Assembly (NCBI RefSeq): GCF_964275005.1
Contig: NC_092705.1
Span: 17,701,385 to 17,765,384 of the forward strand
Length of the DNA: 64,000 nucleotides
Origin: Diadema setosum
Lineage: Eukaryota; Echinodermata; Echinoidea; Diadematoida; Diadematidae
Direction of reading: 5' to 3'
The position numbers were made by a program, and so were the translations under genes. Below are positions 1 through 13,213 of the stretch, one piece after another. The notes under the pieces are model-generated. The model did not search any database, had not been told where the DNA came from, and saw only the letters and a program-made list of their open reading frames with translations. How positions within the stretch are numbered: position 1 is the stretch's first letter; every line of letters starts with the position of its first letter.

Positions 1-1072
1 CTGCGTAAGTGTGTTTGAAGGAGGCATTGCGGGGAATGGGGATATTTAAAATGCTAAAGGTCGCATACACATGATAAACAGCAGCGATTTGACAGTGTCG
101 TTACATATGGATTTTCAAGAGAAAGAGAAAAAAAAAACAAGTAAAACAAAAATATGCAGAAAATCAAAACCACAGGAAACTCGACCAGGTATCTATAAAT
201 ATGTTTGGCACGAAGTACGACCCTGTACAGGATTGCTCCATTCACTTAAGAAGTTGCTATAAATAATGCAAAGGAAGTGTAAGAAATTTGACTGCTTCTC
301 CCCTTGGCCCACGACAAGTAATATGAACAAAATGGTGCACGAAGAGCCAAACCTATGCACGTCGATATTCCTGTTGGCTTGGTCTGTACACAAGTAGAGG
401 AGAACTTGTTTAGGCATGGCTACGTTCCAAACAGGGGGTACAATCCATGCCGATCTTCATACCAAGCTACGGGGTTGAATTTTAGATTTTGCGGCCAAAT
501 GTTCGCTGACTAATAATGCATCATTTCACTAGAGCCCTTGGTCTACATGCGATAAAAAGTTCACCCACCCTCCATCTTTAGATGATGACAAAGATTATAT
601 TTTTGTTCTTTTGATATTTTCAAAGACCCACTAAACCTCAAATAAAACCCCCGAAACGTTAAAATCATCCCATTTATTTTTCTATAGACTGCAGGGTGCA
701 TCTTCGACCAATATAGCTGAATATAGGATGAATATTATTGTTAAAAGATGGACAGCAAAGACGACAGTGAGTCAGAATGCCTGAAAATGCTAGGTTAATG
801 TTTCTAATTTGCCACGTTAGCGGGCACTTTCCGGAACTTCAATTGGTCATGCCTGTAAAGCACAAGAGTCGTGCTAGCACAGTGATGTAGAGTGTTGAAT
901 GTGAATGTTCTGTTTCTTCGTGTAACAGCCGATCAACATAACATGAATGAATGAATGAAATTCATGTAATGATAAAGTGAATGCAGCTCCAACTTGCTAT
1001 TATAATCATATGAATGAGCAGGCATTTCTCCATGGGGTGGAATTATAAAGACAGCAAACTGTCTTGCAAGCT
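1..1072. other. No recognisable feature
   Basis: AT-rich unique-looking DNA. The open frames here are short, overlap on both strands and show no family motif. I see no RNA gene, repeat array or credible exon. Confidence 0.6.
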
Positions 1073-1117
1073 TGATGATGATGATGATGATGATGATGAT
1101 GCTGATGATGACGATGA
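1073..1117. repeat. (GAT)n microsatellite
   Basis: About fifteen GAT/ATG triplets in a row with two interruptions (gct, gac) near the right end. Simple sequence. Confidence 0.9.
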
Positions 1118-1340
1118 AGGACTGGGAAACAATACATTACACAAGTTACACCTCCGAAGTGCTTATGGTGTTTTTATACACTGACACAATGTTATGAAAT
1201 ATAGAGGTAATACCCGAAATTAAAATCATGGAGATAATCGTGATTCATGGTCTTGAAATTATTCAAAAACAGTTATACTGTCCGAAGACTTTGCACAATT
1301 TTCCTTTGTTCTATTGCAATTTCCTTCGAATGTATCACTA

Positions 1341-1343
<3 letters not shown>

Positions 1344-1432
<89 letters not shown>

Positions 1433-1451
1433 ATATATGTATATATATACA
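1344..1451. repeat. (TA)n microsatellite, interrupted
   Basis: Roughly 105 bases of alternating TA with a few TACA and TGTA interruptions. Open frames across it on both strands are artefacts of the dinucleotide (Tyr-Ile repeats). Confidence 0.95.
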
Positions 1452-4400
1452 TTTGTGTGGTATTAAGTAAAATTGCCCCAGCGGATAAAGTTATTGACGA
1501 GCGCGTGTCGCCCAATCTGCTGCTAAAAATCAGAACAAGAAGAGAAATTAGAAGTAGACGAAAGGCGACGACGAAGAAAAAGAATGCTATAATGCAAGAG
1601 GGTTCACACAACCTTGCCAACTCACGTGTGTGGGTGTATACGTGTCACTCTTCAACACCAACGCAATATAACATGTATAACACTTCAGGTGGCATTTAAA
1701 GGCAGCTACGATATTTTTTTTTTTTTTTGTAAATAGGTCATCATATCTGCCACTACCGCAAACAAGACGAAACTTCTCTATAACGCGCAAAACTTCTCTT
1801 CAATTTCCTTACGGGATCACCAACTTGACACATCGTTTTCTATCGAAGAAAGACAAGTGTTTTGTTGTACGGAGACCATTAAACCATTATGATGTGAAGG
1901 CAATAACAAAACAAAACAAAAAACCCTAAGAGTAACGCATCATACAGTATGTCCCCCAGAAAATTACACTCAAATTTGTGCATTGATTACACCCAAAAAT
2001 GATTAAACTGTCTAAATACTACTTCAGGGTCTTAAAATATAACATCTTAGCAGAAAACCCTATTCAATTTGGTTAAGCGCGGTCACAGAGAAATGTGGAA
2101 TGTTGGAAAGCATGTCGCGTGAGTCTGATTCTTTCAAGTTCAGCACTTCGATGCTTTTGTGTGTGAATACAATAGACAGAACTTGGAGGGAAGAGATTCT
2201 TGACATCCTCAACAAAATTCCTCATTTTCCTTTGACCACTGAAGCAAATCGAATGGGGTTTTCTGTAAGATGTGGGCAATGAGTTATAGTTCCATACCCT
2301 GAATTTGTGTTTGGGTTGATTCACTATTTTTAAAGATATCATTGCGGAGGGTCCCGTTGTATTTTTTTTTTTTGGGGGGGGGGGGACATACGGTAGTTTC
2401 AGTACAGAAACGCATGTTTTAATACATTTGCTTCCTTGCAACAAGTGCAAATCTCGCATCCCTTTCGCTCGTTCTTAAACGAGCAGAAAGTGTTAAAGCG
2501 GGTATCTAATTTAAGTATGGTCCACTTTCACTGGGCAGAAGAACAACAAATAAACTAACAAACAAACAAGCATCATCTAGTTGCCAAAGTTAAGTGAATG
2601 TAATTACTAATCCCGTGATTCGTAAAAAGAGAACAATCTGAATATAAGCTGTAATATGATTATAAAGTTTGGCAAATGAGACTGTTATAGACTCTCATTT
2701 AAGGTGATACCACGGACGCAATTGAAGTTATAGTGAACACCTCACCATGTACACTCCGGCGAACAAAGTTCTTTTGTATTATTTTGAATGTTTTGTCTTG
2801 CAACGGGATTTCTGAGATCGAATCCTGATTTGCGCGTTCATCCCGGGGCAAGATATTTCCCTTCACAAGGTTCCTTCTGACCCTGGTATGAACCAGGCAA
2901 CATCTAGGGACTAGGGTACGTAACAGGGTCCAATCATAGAACAGCACTAGCTGCCGCAGAAGAGTCTTCCACAGGTTTTGGGGACTTTAAAATCTTATTA
3001 TTTCCTGACCTTGAATTTTTATGACCAACTCTTAAAAATGTTAGCACTACATTATAATTTGCATAATGGTATCCTCAGTTACCCGGGTAAATACAAACAC
3101 TCATTTCACCTTCGCCAGCATGATGAAAGATGGACCGTATTGATAAGTTGCCAGCGAATTGATCATAATGCGCTACTCATCTTCGTCAACGAGATGAAGA
3201 ATAAGATGGTGAATCATCACTGATGGGTTGACCTGGGCAGGCTACGTCAGCAGTATTAAAGGAAAGATAACGTCAACAACAACCTCCCTTCGGACATTCC
3301 CATTCGGACATTCTCCATGTCAGGGTGATCAGTGAAAAACAAACAAACAAACATCGATGATCATTGTTTGGACTCAACAATCTCTCTCTGCATCGCAAAC
3401 TCACATGCCACTTGAAAGAAATAAGGCTTGATTAATTGATGAAACATCAATCGAAAATTTGAAAAGAAAAACTTAGGTTATTCGATTCTATTTTTTCAAC
3501 GAGGTCCAAGCTTTGGAGTGTTCGGATTCGTCAAAAGACGGATGCAATTATCAGCGGAACTTACTGAGGTAAGTAACCTGGGAGGGTGGGTCCCTACAGT
3601 CACAATCAAACCGAAAAGCTTATTTTTCGTAATTGGTCTCCTAATTGATAATTTCCCCTCCTCTTCGGCTAGACGGTCAGACGGATACTGACGGTGAAGT
3701 TCACATTGACTTTTTGGCTCGGCAGGCTTTGGCATCGAGGTCACGCACGGTGTTGTTTACCAGGGACAGACTTATCCGTGCATTCTTTTTGTTGCTGGTT
3801 TTTTTTACCTAAATAACCATCGAAATATTCAAATGTTTAAAAAAAATCATAAGGAGTCATATAACTGACGAGTGAAGAGACAATTTGCTTTTCATTTCGT
3901 CACGTGTCATGCACTCATTTTCATACACGTTTTTCTTATGGTAAGATACATTATAATAACAGATGTACAGTCACTGTAACTGAATACGCTCAGACTAAAC
4001 AGAACGAACAAGAATGGTTGATACCTTACCAATGCATTCTTGGTATTAAAGAATGGATATAGAGAATGCGGTCCACATACAAAATTTTCAGCTTGTGTAA
4101 TCGCATGAATATGTAATGCATGAATATGAAATTCACATCGCAGGTAAGCAGATTTCAGTGAAAGTGCTGTAAGATTACCTTCCAGTCATTCTTCGATGAA
4201 TGTCTTGATCAACATTTATCTATAAGTTTTGATCGATATTTTTACTGCATTTTTCTTAACAGTGTTTAGCTGACATCTTTACCACGTGGTTTTATCAATC
4301 GCTTGCTTATTGAATTGGTTGTTTGTATTTTCTCCCAATGTTGTCGGGGGGCAGGACATCACTGTATCCTACACGAGAAAAAAAGAATTAGCACCGAGAA

Positions 4401-6224
4401 GAGGAAGGTGAAAAAAAAAATAAAAACAAGAGTCAACTCCAGGTCAAGCAGGCCCTTTAATATAGAATTAACATTTCCGATGCTTCTCGTCGTGTATCTG
4501 TGACAGTAAGTAACGGATACAGGTTATCCTATGTATACAGGAAGCTATGTTACACATGAATCATAAAGCATTGCTTATTATTTTTGAGGCCTACACGAGT
4601 GATGGAGTCACGTAAAACTAAAACAGCATGTGCCAGCGCAAAAAAAAAAAAAAAATGAACAAAACAAAAATGCACCCGGAATAGATTTTTGCCTCTTGCC
4701 TATTCCGTAACAGACACAGCAATTGCAAAACAAGGAATTTATAGCGCGCATTTTAGCTGCAGGTATCATCATAAATATGAAAGTCCGTCATAATTTAATG
4801 GTTATCACTACCGGCGTAGAATATCGACAATACGTACAACACGTACCCACACAAAATAGCATCTATTGCACCACACTCTGTGTACAAGTACAATATGTTA
4901 CCATGGTTACGTATACAACAGTCTGCTCCTACTGATGGAAAGGATGTTGCAACAGCTCCTCGAAGGGACATTGCAACAGCGCATTCTTCTTCAATATCTG
5001 GCAGCTGCTTTAACGGGTATCAATTTCCGGTCTCATCAATAGAAAAAAGAAACACAAAGACACCAAAAAACAAAAACCAACAACAACAACAACAAACAAC
5101 CTGCACAATAGTTGGAATATGGCATAATATCAGCAAAATTGAAAGGAAATGTTTTGATCGTTGGATAGTAGTGTTAATATTCATATAGCCTTACTAGCAT
5201 TTCACAAACACTAACGCTCGGTGCACGCAGGAATTTACAATGTATGTGGCCTATATAGCTACTATTCCAGCATACATCCTTATCGGGATATCTTAATTAT
5301 CACACTTATTCTTGTTATCAATTCCATATAATTCCTGTGGCAACTAAGTTTATCCTATGATCAAGCAAGGCTAATCAGTGAACTACTGTAAGGTAAGGCT
5401 TCAGCTGAGGCAAGATATTTTCACGCTAAAACACAACAAACAAAACAAAACAAAGAGAAGCTACACAAAAATCACAAGTAAAGATGTCAAACATGTCACC
5501 CGTTTATATGTGTGACTGTATCAACTCCACCCCTTCTCTACCGCATTTTCCATGAATAGGTTACATGTCAAAAAAAAAAATCAGATGAATGGATAAATGC
5601 ATGAATGAATCGAGCTACTACGCTACAGTCATTTTTCCCGACGTTGCGTGCGTGAGTACTTACCTTGTCATGCTAATGCATAAAGTAAGCATCAAACAAT
5701 ACTGCCGCTGAAGAGAATCCAGTATAAAGCTGTATACACAGCATCCTCGCACACGTAAGACCTCCCTGTTTTTGTCTTGCCAGCTGATAAGGACCGGGTG
5801 TCTATGACTCTTGCGCAGTCACTGAGTCCACTCCGAACATTGGCAGAAGTCTGCATGGCATGACGTCTACTCGACATGCGCGCATCTCTACGACTCAGTT
5901 AGTCTATTACACAGTCTATTACACAGTTCTTGTTCATGAACAAAAAGGTAATGGATGCACTGTAACATTCATGATGTTCGCTCCCCTGTGACACAAAACT
6001 CGCCAATGTCGTTTTCGTTTTTAGAAGGATGACAACACACAAGATAAGAGTAAGGCGGTGTGTTGAGCTGGAAGTCTCCGTAACGAGTGTGTCACGATCG
6101 AGTGCGATTGGAGAGAGGAGCGGATGCTGATGGAGATACGAACCCTGGAGATATGCTGGTCACGTGGATTCCACAAGATTCTGTTAGGCCCTGCGCAGGA
6201 TATGTGGAGCACTGAGTTTTGTTT
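1452..6224. other. Long stretch without a supported gene
   Basis: Short homopolymers occur (T run near 1711, T then G run near 2362-2384, A run near 4641). No open frame has a recognisable domain. A strong donor-like GTAAGTA reads on the minus strand at 5663-5657 and could end a minus-strand exon, but no acceptor or second exon was found. No repeat-element boundary is visible. Confidence 0.5.
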
Positions 6225-6302
6225 TGTTTTGTTGTTTGTTTGTTTGTTTGTTGTTGGTTTTGTTGTTTTTTTGTGGGGGGGGGGGGTTCGGGGGGGGGGG
6301 GA
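6225..6302. repeat. T/G-rich simple repeat with poly-G runs
   Basis: A (TTTG)n-like stretch followed by two G runs of 9-10 bases separated by ttc. Simple sequence, probably unstable. Confidence 0.8.
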
Positions 6303-6538
6303 CACGAGGGAGTGGGCAAAGCGCTATGAGGCATTTAACTGAAAACATTTAACTTGAAAAAAAAAATGAGTGTAGACCTACTTCAGATTTTCCAGCTACC
6401 ATATGAGGTAAGTGGTTTCCACTGTCGCCGTCGCATGCGACTGTCAGATTATTCGACTTCATCGTGCTTTGCATTGTAAAGTCACTATAGTAGATGAACA
6501 AGAAAGAGATATGAAGATAAAGATACAATGAGGGAAAG

Positions 6539-6540
<2 letters not shown>

Positions 6541-6608
<68 letters not shown>
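6541..6608. repeat. (ATAG)n microsatellite
   Basis: Seventeen near-perfect ATAG/GATA tetramers. Degenerate GATA words continue for about 400 bases to the right (to roughly 6970), suggesting an older, larger array. Confidence 0.95.
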
Positions 6609-6609
6609 C

Positions 6610-7282
6610 TTGATGAATTGATATTCTATTCATACAGGCTGGTTAACCAGGTCACTACGATTTCTGTGCCAATGAGTCAAATATGAACAAATTCCACACA
6701 CATACCTATGGACAGGTAATAATGTGACACGCAGAGGATTAACAAATAGACAGAGAGAGGAAGAGTGAAAATATACTGTATTAGAAAGAGATAAACAAGT
6801 CGATATAAATATAGATAGATACATGTATGTACATACAATATATAGGCATATAATAATTAATCATTATAATACAGATCGATTTGTGGAGACATATTGGAGA
6901 CAAGAGCAAGATAGTAGAAAAAAAAAAGAAAAGTATATTGGTAGATAGATATTGGTAGATTGGTAGATCAAAAGAAAGAGAGGGAGACAGAGAAGAGAGT
7001 GGTAATGTGACGAGGATCATCACGTGTTGCCTTCAGAGGAGTAATTGCTAGATGATCGATCGCAAGTAGCGTCGACTCTGGATCAACCTACTCACATTGT
7101 TGCCGATGATTCAGAATCAGAACGACTGATTTCGACGAGATAAAGTCCTGCGTTTGTTGATGTGGATGTTTCAGTTGCTATATTAGATAATGGTTTCCAC
7201 AGCCTTGGAGAAAGGCTAGTCATGCTTTCGTCATTGAGGCGTAAATATTCATCACTGAATGATACACGCCTTAAAATTGAAA
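6610..7282. other. Degenerate GATA-rich flank, no gene
   Basis: Scattered gatag words to about 6970, then unique sequence. Open frames here consist of simple-repeat translation and have no domain signature. Confidence 0.5.
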
Positions 7283-7283
7283 T

Positions 7284-7313
<30 letters not shown>
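7283..7313. repeat. (CAA)n microsatellite
   Basis: About ten CAA triplets. The sequence upstream has no tRNA-like A or B box, so I do not call a SINE here. Confidence 0.85.
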
Positions 7314-7314
<1 letters not shown>

Positions 7315-9803
7315 TCCATTGCAACCACCGACATTAATGGCTAGATACAATGGTATGAGTAAAAATGTCTACCGATCCCTGTTTGCATTTGCATGGCGTT
7401 AGTGCATGGAGGCACTGTCCCGATACATTTTGACACGGTCTTTGCTGCAATGGTGTTTGTTGTAAATGTTGTGTGCTTTATCTCTTTTTCAAAAGACAAG
7501 TGAGAGGATTCAACTATTCAGGGGGATAATCACAAACAAACAAAAGTAGGCGGTAGCAAACACCCCTGCAAGATTCAATCCTCACGATCAGTTTCATGTA
7601 ATCAGTAACATTGTCATGAGTTCTATATTTGTTCATGCGGTTATTAATTCGAGAGTTCCCCCAAATCGACAGTGCATCGTGAAAAAAAAGCAACTGCAAA
7701 CTTGTTATGTTGTTATCACCAACCCCTCGCAAAACTTTCAAATTTTCAAACCTACCCCCTCCCTTACAAAATCCATTGGCAAAATTAACCTGTGTACATA
7801 AAAGGCAGGTAAAATCAGATGGACATGTCAGTACCTTCTCTTTGCAATATGTTTCGAAGTGTGAGGTCATAATCCACCTTAGTATAGCAAGAGAGATTAG
7901 AGAGAGTTGGGAGTTAAGGAGCTACGGAAACTGAAAGTAAACCAGAGCTATGTTGTCAATAATTATGAAACCCGTTACACTCAAAATTAAAAGAAAAAAA
8001 AATGAAATTAGCAAATCAAATACGTGGTAGAAAGTTCTTGAAAGTAAACTTATTACAAACGAGGGGCGTGGGCAGAATCAGTAGAATCTGGAACAGCGTT
8101 GACCTTCGCATGTCCAAAACTAGCCACAACATTCATAAGCCTGAGTAGTATTCTCACCCACAGGTCCGGGACCAGCGATGTAGCAAAACTAGCCAAATCC
8201 GGGGGGAAAACCGCACACTATCCGAGTGGTATTCCTGGGATTTTCTGCTCTGTCATCTCTGTGTTAAAGACTGTGCGGCTTGGACTCGGCGATAAAGCCG
8301 TGGAAATTGATAGTGTGTGACGGAACAGCAGGTTTAGAAACACATGACTTCATGGTGTCCTTTTCTCTGTGTAATCCTGAAAAAGTGCACCCGGTGTTAC
8401 CGAGATTACACTCAAAGCTGCAGATCCACGAGTTTCTTTCGCTTTTTCTTGAACAACGTGTCTATAGATCCAAGTGAAAATATTACATCAAGGCATTTTT
8501 ATTATTCTGAACTTAAATGATCCCTTTCTCCCATCAAAATGGTACACAGATTCTCTTTGAAACTTGATAAAGCGCATAAACTTATTTGCTGATGGATTAG
8601 GCCTACCTTACTCGCCTGTATCGACTTTCTATGTAAACAGATTATCACATTGCGTTTTAAGTTTTCATTGATTTGACTTCAAATGAAATTGATATCATGC
8701 CACAATGCAAGTGATCTGCAAATCCCTGTTTGATTTATATTGAAATTCAATTGATTCTACAGTGTGAATCAATCGGTTGAAAACCACGAAGAATGGATAT
8801 TGTCTTTGAGTAGGATCCACTGCCTATCAACAAGGCATTACCTATCTATAAACAGCAAACAATTAAAGAAATCCTGACATTACTTTGATTGAAATGAGGT
8901 AAAAGTAGGTGAGTAGATAGATACAGTAACAAGTTGGATAGCCTTCGGGGCTTTTTTTTTTTCTGTGATGAAGGCACAGTTTGAGCTCCTTCTCTGTTTC
9001 ATAATAACATCAACAGTGGAAGCATGCTGAGGGCAGTGGTGGTACAAGGCATGAACTTAGTTTCTGACTTTCAGGTGGGAGGTCCCGAGCTAGAATTGGG
9101 TCCGTTAAGATGTTTTACCTACCATTTCTCTCATCATCCATTTGTGTATAAGGCACATGCCAGTACTCTGGAATAAGAATGGTTGCGGTCCTCTGTAAGA
9201 GTTAGTGCCAACGTTTGAAAGCCTACAGTGGTTATATTAACTGTCTTATGGCAAAAATATTGTGCATGTCAGCACGAACTTTTGACAATGACGTTGTGGT
9301 GACAAAAATACAAATTTCCGCCATGTGTTCCTATACACCAAGTGGACCAACATGAAGTGTCAAATCCATCAAGAGCTTAAATCATGATGTGTAGTTTCGT
9401 ATTTAATGCTCAAGCACCGGTTGTACTTGCAGTCTACGCCTTTTCGGTGCCTATCACAAAATGGATTGTGTCATTGATGACCAGGGCGCTACGCAGACCC
9501 ATCGGGGAATAGAGTGTCATCGCTCTGCCAGTTCAGTAATCTCACTATTCACTGTCTTTTTCGGCTTTCCGCATGTACTTTCTGGCTATAACCTACACCA
9601 ATTATCAGCGTTATCAACGATTGCCAGGATTTTGACGGGGAGGTACATGGGTGTAGTTCTCCAAGTCACCCGCGCGGTGATTTCTGACAGCTCACCGCAA
9701 CACTTTGACAGGTGCTGGTTTAAGTTTGCTCGGAAATGAAAGTCGGTTACACAGCAACAGACCGTGAAATCATGGTTGGGTCATAGAGCTCTGTTCTTGA
9801 TAC

Positions 9804-9810
<7 letters not shown>
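7314..9810. other. No recognisable feature
   Basis: Unique-looking AT-rich DNA. Open frames of 60-118 codons occur on both strands but without motifs, signal peptides or convincing splice-site context. Confidence 0.5.

Positions 9811-9874
<64 letters not shown>
9811..9874. repeat. (TA)n microsatellite after an A run
   Basis: A run followed by about 27 TA dinucleotides. An A-run plus TA layout could be the decayed tail of a retroelement, but nothing recognisable precedes it. Confidence 0.9.
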
Positions 9875-9875
<1 letters not shown>

Positions 9876-10287
9876 CATCTAGGGTTTTATTCTGTTTTAG
9901 CTTAGCTTTTGAAGTACAATATTGATAATTCTAGTAACATGTTTCATCGTGTCTCTGAATATCCATGACACATGACAAAGTGTGTCAACACACACGCATT
10001 GTTACGGACAGCCAGGAAGATTTTCCTGTAAGGGGAAATTATTATTGGGCATTGGGTGTTTGCAATAGCATCTGTAAAAGTTGTGGGTTCTTTGCTGTGT
10101 GTGCAGAGAACGGGTGAAATGTAATAGGTATACGATTTTCATGCAATATGTAAACAGGCTCAGTGAATTGTACTTGACACGTAACTTATGATGTATGACA
10201 TTAAAGGCTTATCTATTATCATCAATAATGAAGTCATTAGTACCCCGGAAAAAAAAAAATCGGCAGTCAAAGTAATCTCGATTTCTT

Positions 10288-10646
10288 AGGGCGGTGAGTT
10301 GGCTCAGTCGGTAGCGCGTCTGCCTCACGATCACGCGGCCCGGGTTCGAACCCGAGTCTGGACTGAGCAATGTTGTGTGCAAACATACCGTCCCCTCTAG
10401 CAAGAGGCAAAACACTCTGTCCCTCGGATAGGACATGAAATGGAGGTCCCGTGTATGAGAGAGTCACAGCTCATGCACGTAAAAGATACCGCTTCATTCA
10501 TTCATCGCAAAGAGCAGGGTGTCTAACCCGGTGAAGTAGTCCCACCCCTCATCCAACTGGAGCCCATGGAAGACCAGCTTAGTGTAGCTGAATATGGGCT
10601 ATCCAGCCATCTTCACAGATGGAAAATGAACAACAACAACAACAAC
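10288..10646 (+). mobile_element. tRNA-derived SINE
   Basis: The 5' head looks like a tRNA. A pol III A box (TGGCTCAGTCG, 10300-10310) is followed about 33 bases later by a B box (GGTTCGAACCC, about 10343-10353). About 280 bases of non-tRNA body follow, ending in a (CAA)n tail at 10631-10646. The body contains catgcacgtaaaagat near 10472, a word that resembles conserved central domains shared by several invertebrate SINE families. I cannot assign the domain without alignment. The head has accumulated changes, so it is a SINE head and not a functional tRNA gene. Such elements are non-autonomous and rely on a partner LINE. The full-length structure is seen directly, and the class assignment rests on established SINE anatomy. 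Confidence 0.85.
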
Positions 10647-12430
10647 TTATTGTGAGATCTTTTCTTTAATCTGTATCATAATGAAAGCTTTCACTCCTAG
10701 GCAACTTTCTTCTCATTGGCGAAATGCATTGTGCACTGAGAGAAAATCACTGATAGACGAAATCATACGGGTGTCATTGTTCACGTGACCTTCTCTCCAC
10801 GTGATTGTGATGCACCAATCAGTATGTGACTTGAAGGATCCTCATGAACATTATGCTTGCCACGTGACCTGTTAACGTAGGTGGCAGATTGCAGGATGTT
10901 ATCAGTGAGAATCATGACGAAATGTGAGGCAGTAGAAAGCAAGGCACAGCCCCAGGACCGTCGGCCGGCCAGTGAGACGGGGGACATCCGCTGGAGGGTT
11001 CAGAAGGTTACCATGTCGAGACTGAGCTCAACTGTATTGCTGTTAAAGGAAGGACAGGTTACTTTAAGTATTCGTTTCGATCAAAATGAGCGGTCATTAT
11101 TACCGTGCATGCTGTGGTTGTTCAGTGAAAAATGATTACTTTTGGTAAATCAGATTAGTCTAAAAAATGTTGATGCCATTTGCATACTCATCGTGATTAT
11201 TCAAGAAACTACAGTTGATTTTGCTTCGATTGCCCCTACGGAAATAGGGAATCACAATATGTGTATTACCATACTTGTTCCAGACTGTTTTCCATTTTGA
11301 TCATTATTCCCTCTCTTAAAACATATACTTGAACTGGCAACTGAAACTGTGACATGAACTGTTCTTCGATTTGCGTGGATGCATATGACAGACACGCAGC
11401 CAATTTTATGGACTGCAAAGATATCTACATTCAGCACTGAATGTATAGAACATCAACATCCCTGCCTGAAAAGAACAAACTGGATAAATGAAACGGATAT
11501 ATGTTGCCTTGGAACAAACCTAGATACATTGTATAAAACATTCTCAGGTAAAATATTGCTCGTTCTCATGACAGATTTGAGTTTCCTCAAACTACAAGTA
11601 TCTGCAGATTGGAAAATGTCTTCCCCGAAGATGGTTTAAAAGAAAATAAAATGTGCGCGATGTCATCGTTATTCCCTTCAAGAAGCGCAAACACTCACAT
11701 GATCACATTCTATGTGTCTATCCGTTCGATTTTACACGAAACAAGCTGCAACCAGTAGCGAAAAACGATTATCTAGCCAAAACAAACGACGCATCCTGAC
11801 CTAAGTCTGGTGCTCAACAACACAAACAAAGAAAGGCGAAAAAACCTACAAAAGTAAGGAACCCCTTAGAAGATTAGAATTCATTAATGATAACACGGAT
11901 AAGACGTTTTGGCACGCAGTCAAGAGACGTGCAGAAGATGTCCGCTAAGCATTAGGGATAACAGGACTGTTAATTGATACTGCACTGTTTTAATTAATAG
12001 AAGTAGATCATTTTTACCCACTGGAACCGCAAGGGCGCAGGTCTTTGCACATGTCCACCTGCAACTCCTATCGATGACGGAATCCCGAACGTGACAAGCG
12101 GCGATAATCTTTCAGGCCAGCGTTGTACCGTTCATTTTGCAAAATATGTTACAAACATTGTACACTCTTTGCCCTGCAATCTCTTTACTGAGCTGCTTAC
12201 TCCACGGAATGTCTCAGTGACTCTTTTTAAAAGTACTGATCCCATTAAATACATTCCATGAAATTAAATAAATGGAATAGAACAAAGGATTAACTTGTTG
12301 TAGAAGCTTCATTCCTTTCATCTGGCACAGAAATAGATGTATATATAAATGATTAATAGGCCTACATACAAACAAACACACATACACACAAACGCACACA
12401 TAATGATAATAATTATACATATATATCATG

Positions 12431-12436
<6 letters not shown>
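10647..12436. other. No recognisable feature
   Basis: Unique-looking sequence without supported exons, RNA genes or repeats. Several short overlapping frames occur around 10781-11135 and 11379-11639, none with a recognisable domain. Confidence 0.5.

Positions 12437-12483
<47 letters not shown>
12437..12483. repeat. (TA)n microsatellite
   Basis: About 22 uninterrupted TA dinucleotides, preceded by a short CA-rich stretch (12366-12400). Confidence 0.95.
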
Positions 12484-12486
<3 letters not shown>

Positions 12487-12763
12487 TCACATAAATTTAC
12501 TCACATTTTCGAATTCTCCTTATTCTCTCTTGAAAAGATAAGTCATACATATGTGCACAATTATTTCCACGATCATAATCGCACTGAGTATAAATTGATT
12601 ACTATACACAGTAGCCTATAATGACAAGGAGTAAAGGTATGCATGGGATTTTATGCTGGTCTTCACGCATGGCCTGCGACTGACCCGCAATACAAAGCTG
12701 ACGCGATTTCTACCATGGAGACGACAAACAAACTTGACAAAGAAGAGAACGGTTTGCAACGAG

Positions 12764-12859
12764 GTCTTTCTTTCTTTCTTTCTTTTTTCTTTTTTTTTAA
12801 TGCCAAAATGTGCTTGCGGGGTTTTGTTCATTTTACAAGTAGCACTACGGAGAAACTAT

Positions 12860-12892
<33 letters not shown>

Positions 12893-12897
12893 TATAT
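12764..12897. repeat. (CTTT)n tract and a poly-A/(TA)n tract
   Basis: A short (CTTT)n tract lies at about 12764-12799. An A run of about 17 followed by (TA)n lies at 12859-12897. They are two separate simple repeats, with about 60 bases of unique sequence between them. Confidence 0.85.
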
Positions 12898-13213
12898 GCC
12901 CTACATTTTTTAGAATTTCTATCTGCTCCCCCACCCCCTTCGCCTTGTAAAAAATGAACAATTAAAAAAGAAATAGCAAATGAGTGAAGTGAAAAATATG
13001 ATAATCATACAGATAAAAAAAAAAATCATGACAGAATAGATTTCTGTGGGCGTTGTAAAATCATGTCGGATCAGTTCGGCGTTGGCAACAAGGGCAGCAT
13101 ATCAACCTCCTATGTACCCCTCTTCGCTTCTCTCTCTTCCACCTTTTTTTTTTTAACAGTGGTTTGTTTTTGTTTTTGTTTTTGTTTTGTTTTTTGCTTG
13201 CTAATACTGAACG

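Noticed and set aside
1247-1699. 150-codon plus-strand frame
   Set aside because: About a third is translation of the (TA)n repeat and the rest shows no motif.
5657-5880. Minus-strand exon ending at a strong GTAAGTA donor
   Set aside because: The 61-codon frame has no recognisable motif, the frame stops before the donor, and no downstream acceptor or partner exon was found.
6349-7023. Minus-strand frames rich in Ser-Ile-Tyr-Leu
   Set aside because: They are translation of the ATAG microsatellite and its degenerate flank.
10289-10361. Functional tRNA gene
   Set aside because: A and B boxes are present, but the cloverleaf is imperfect and a SINE body with (CAA)n tail follows directly.
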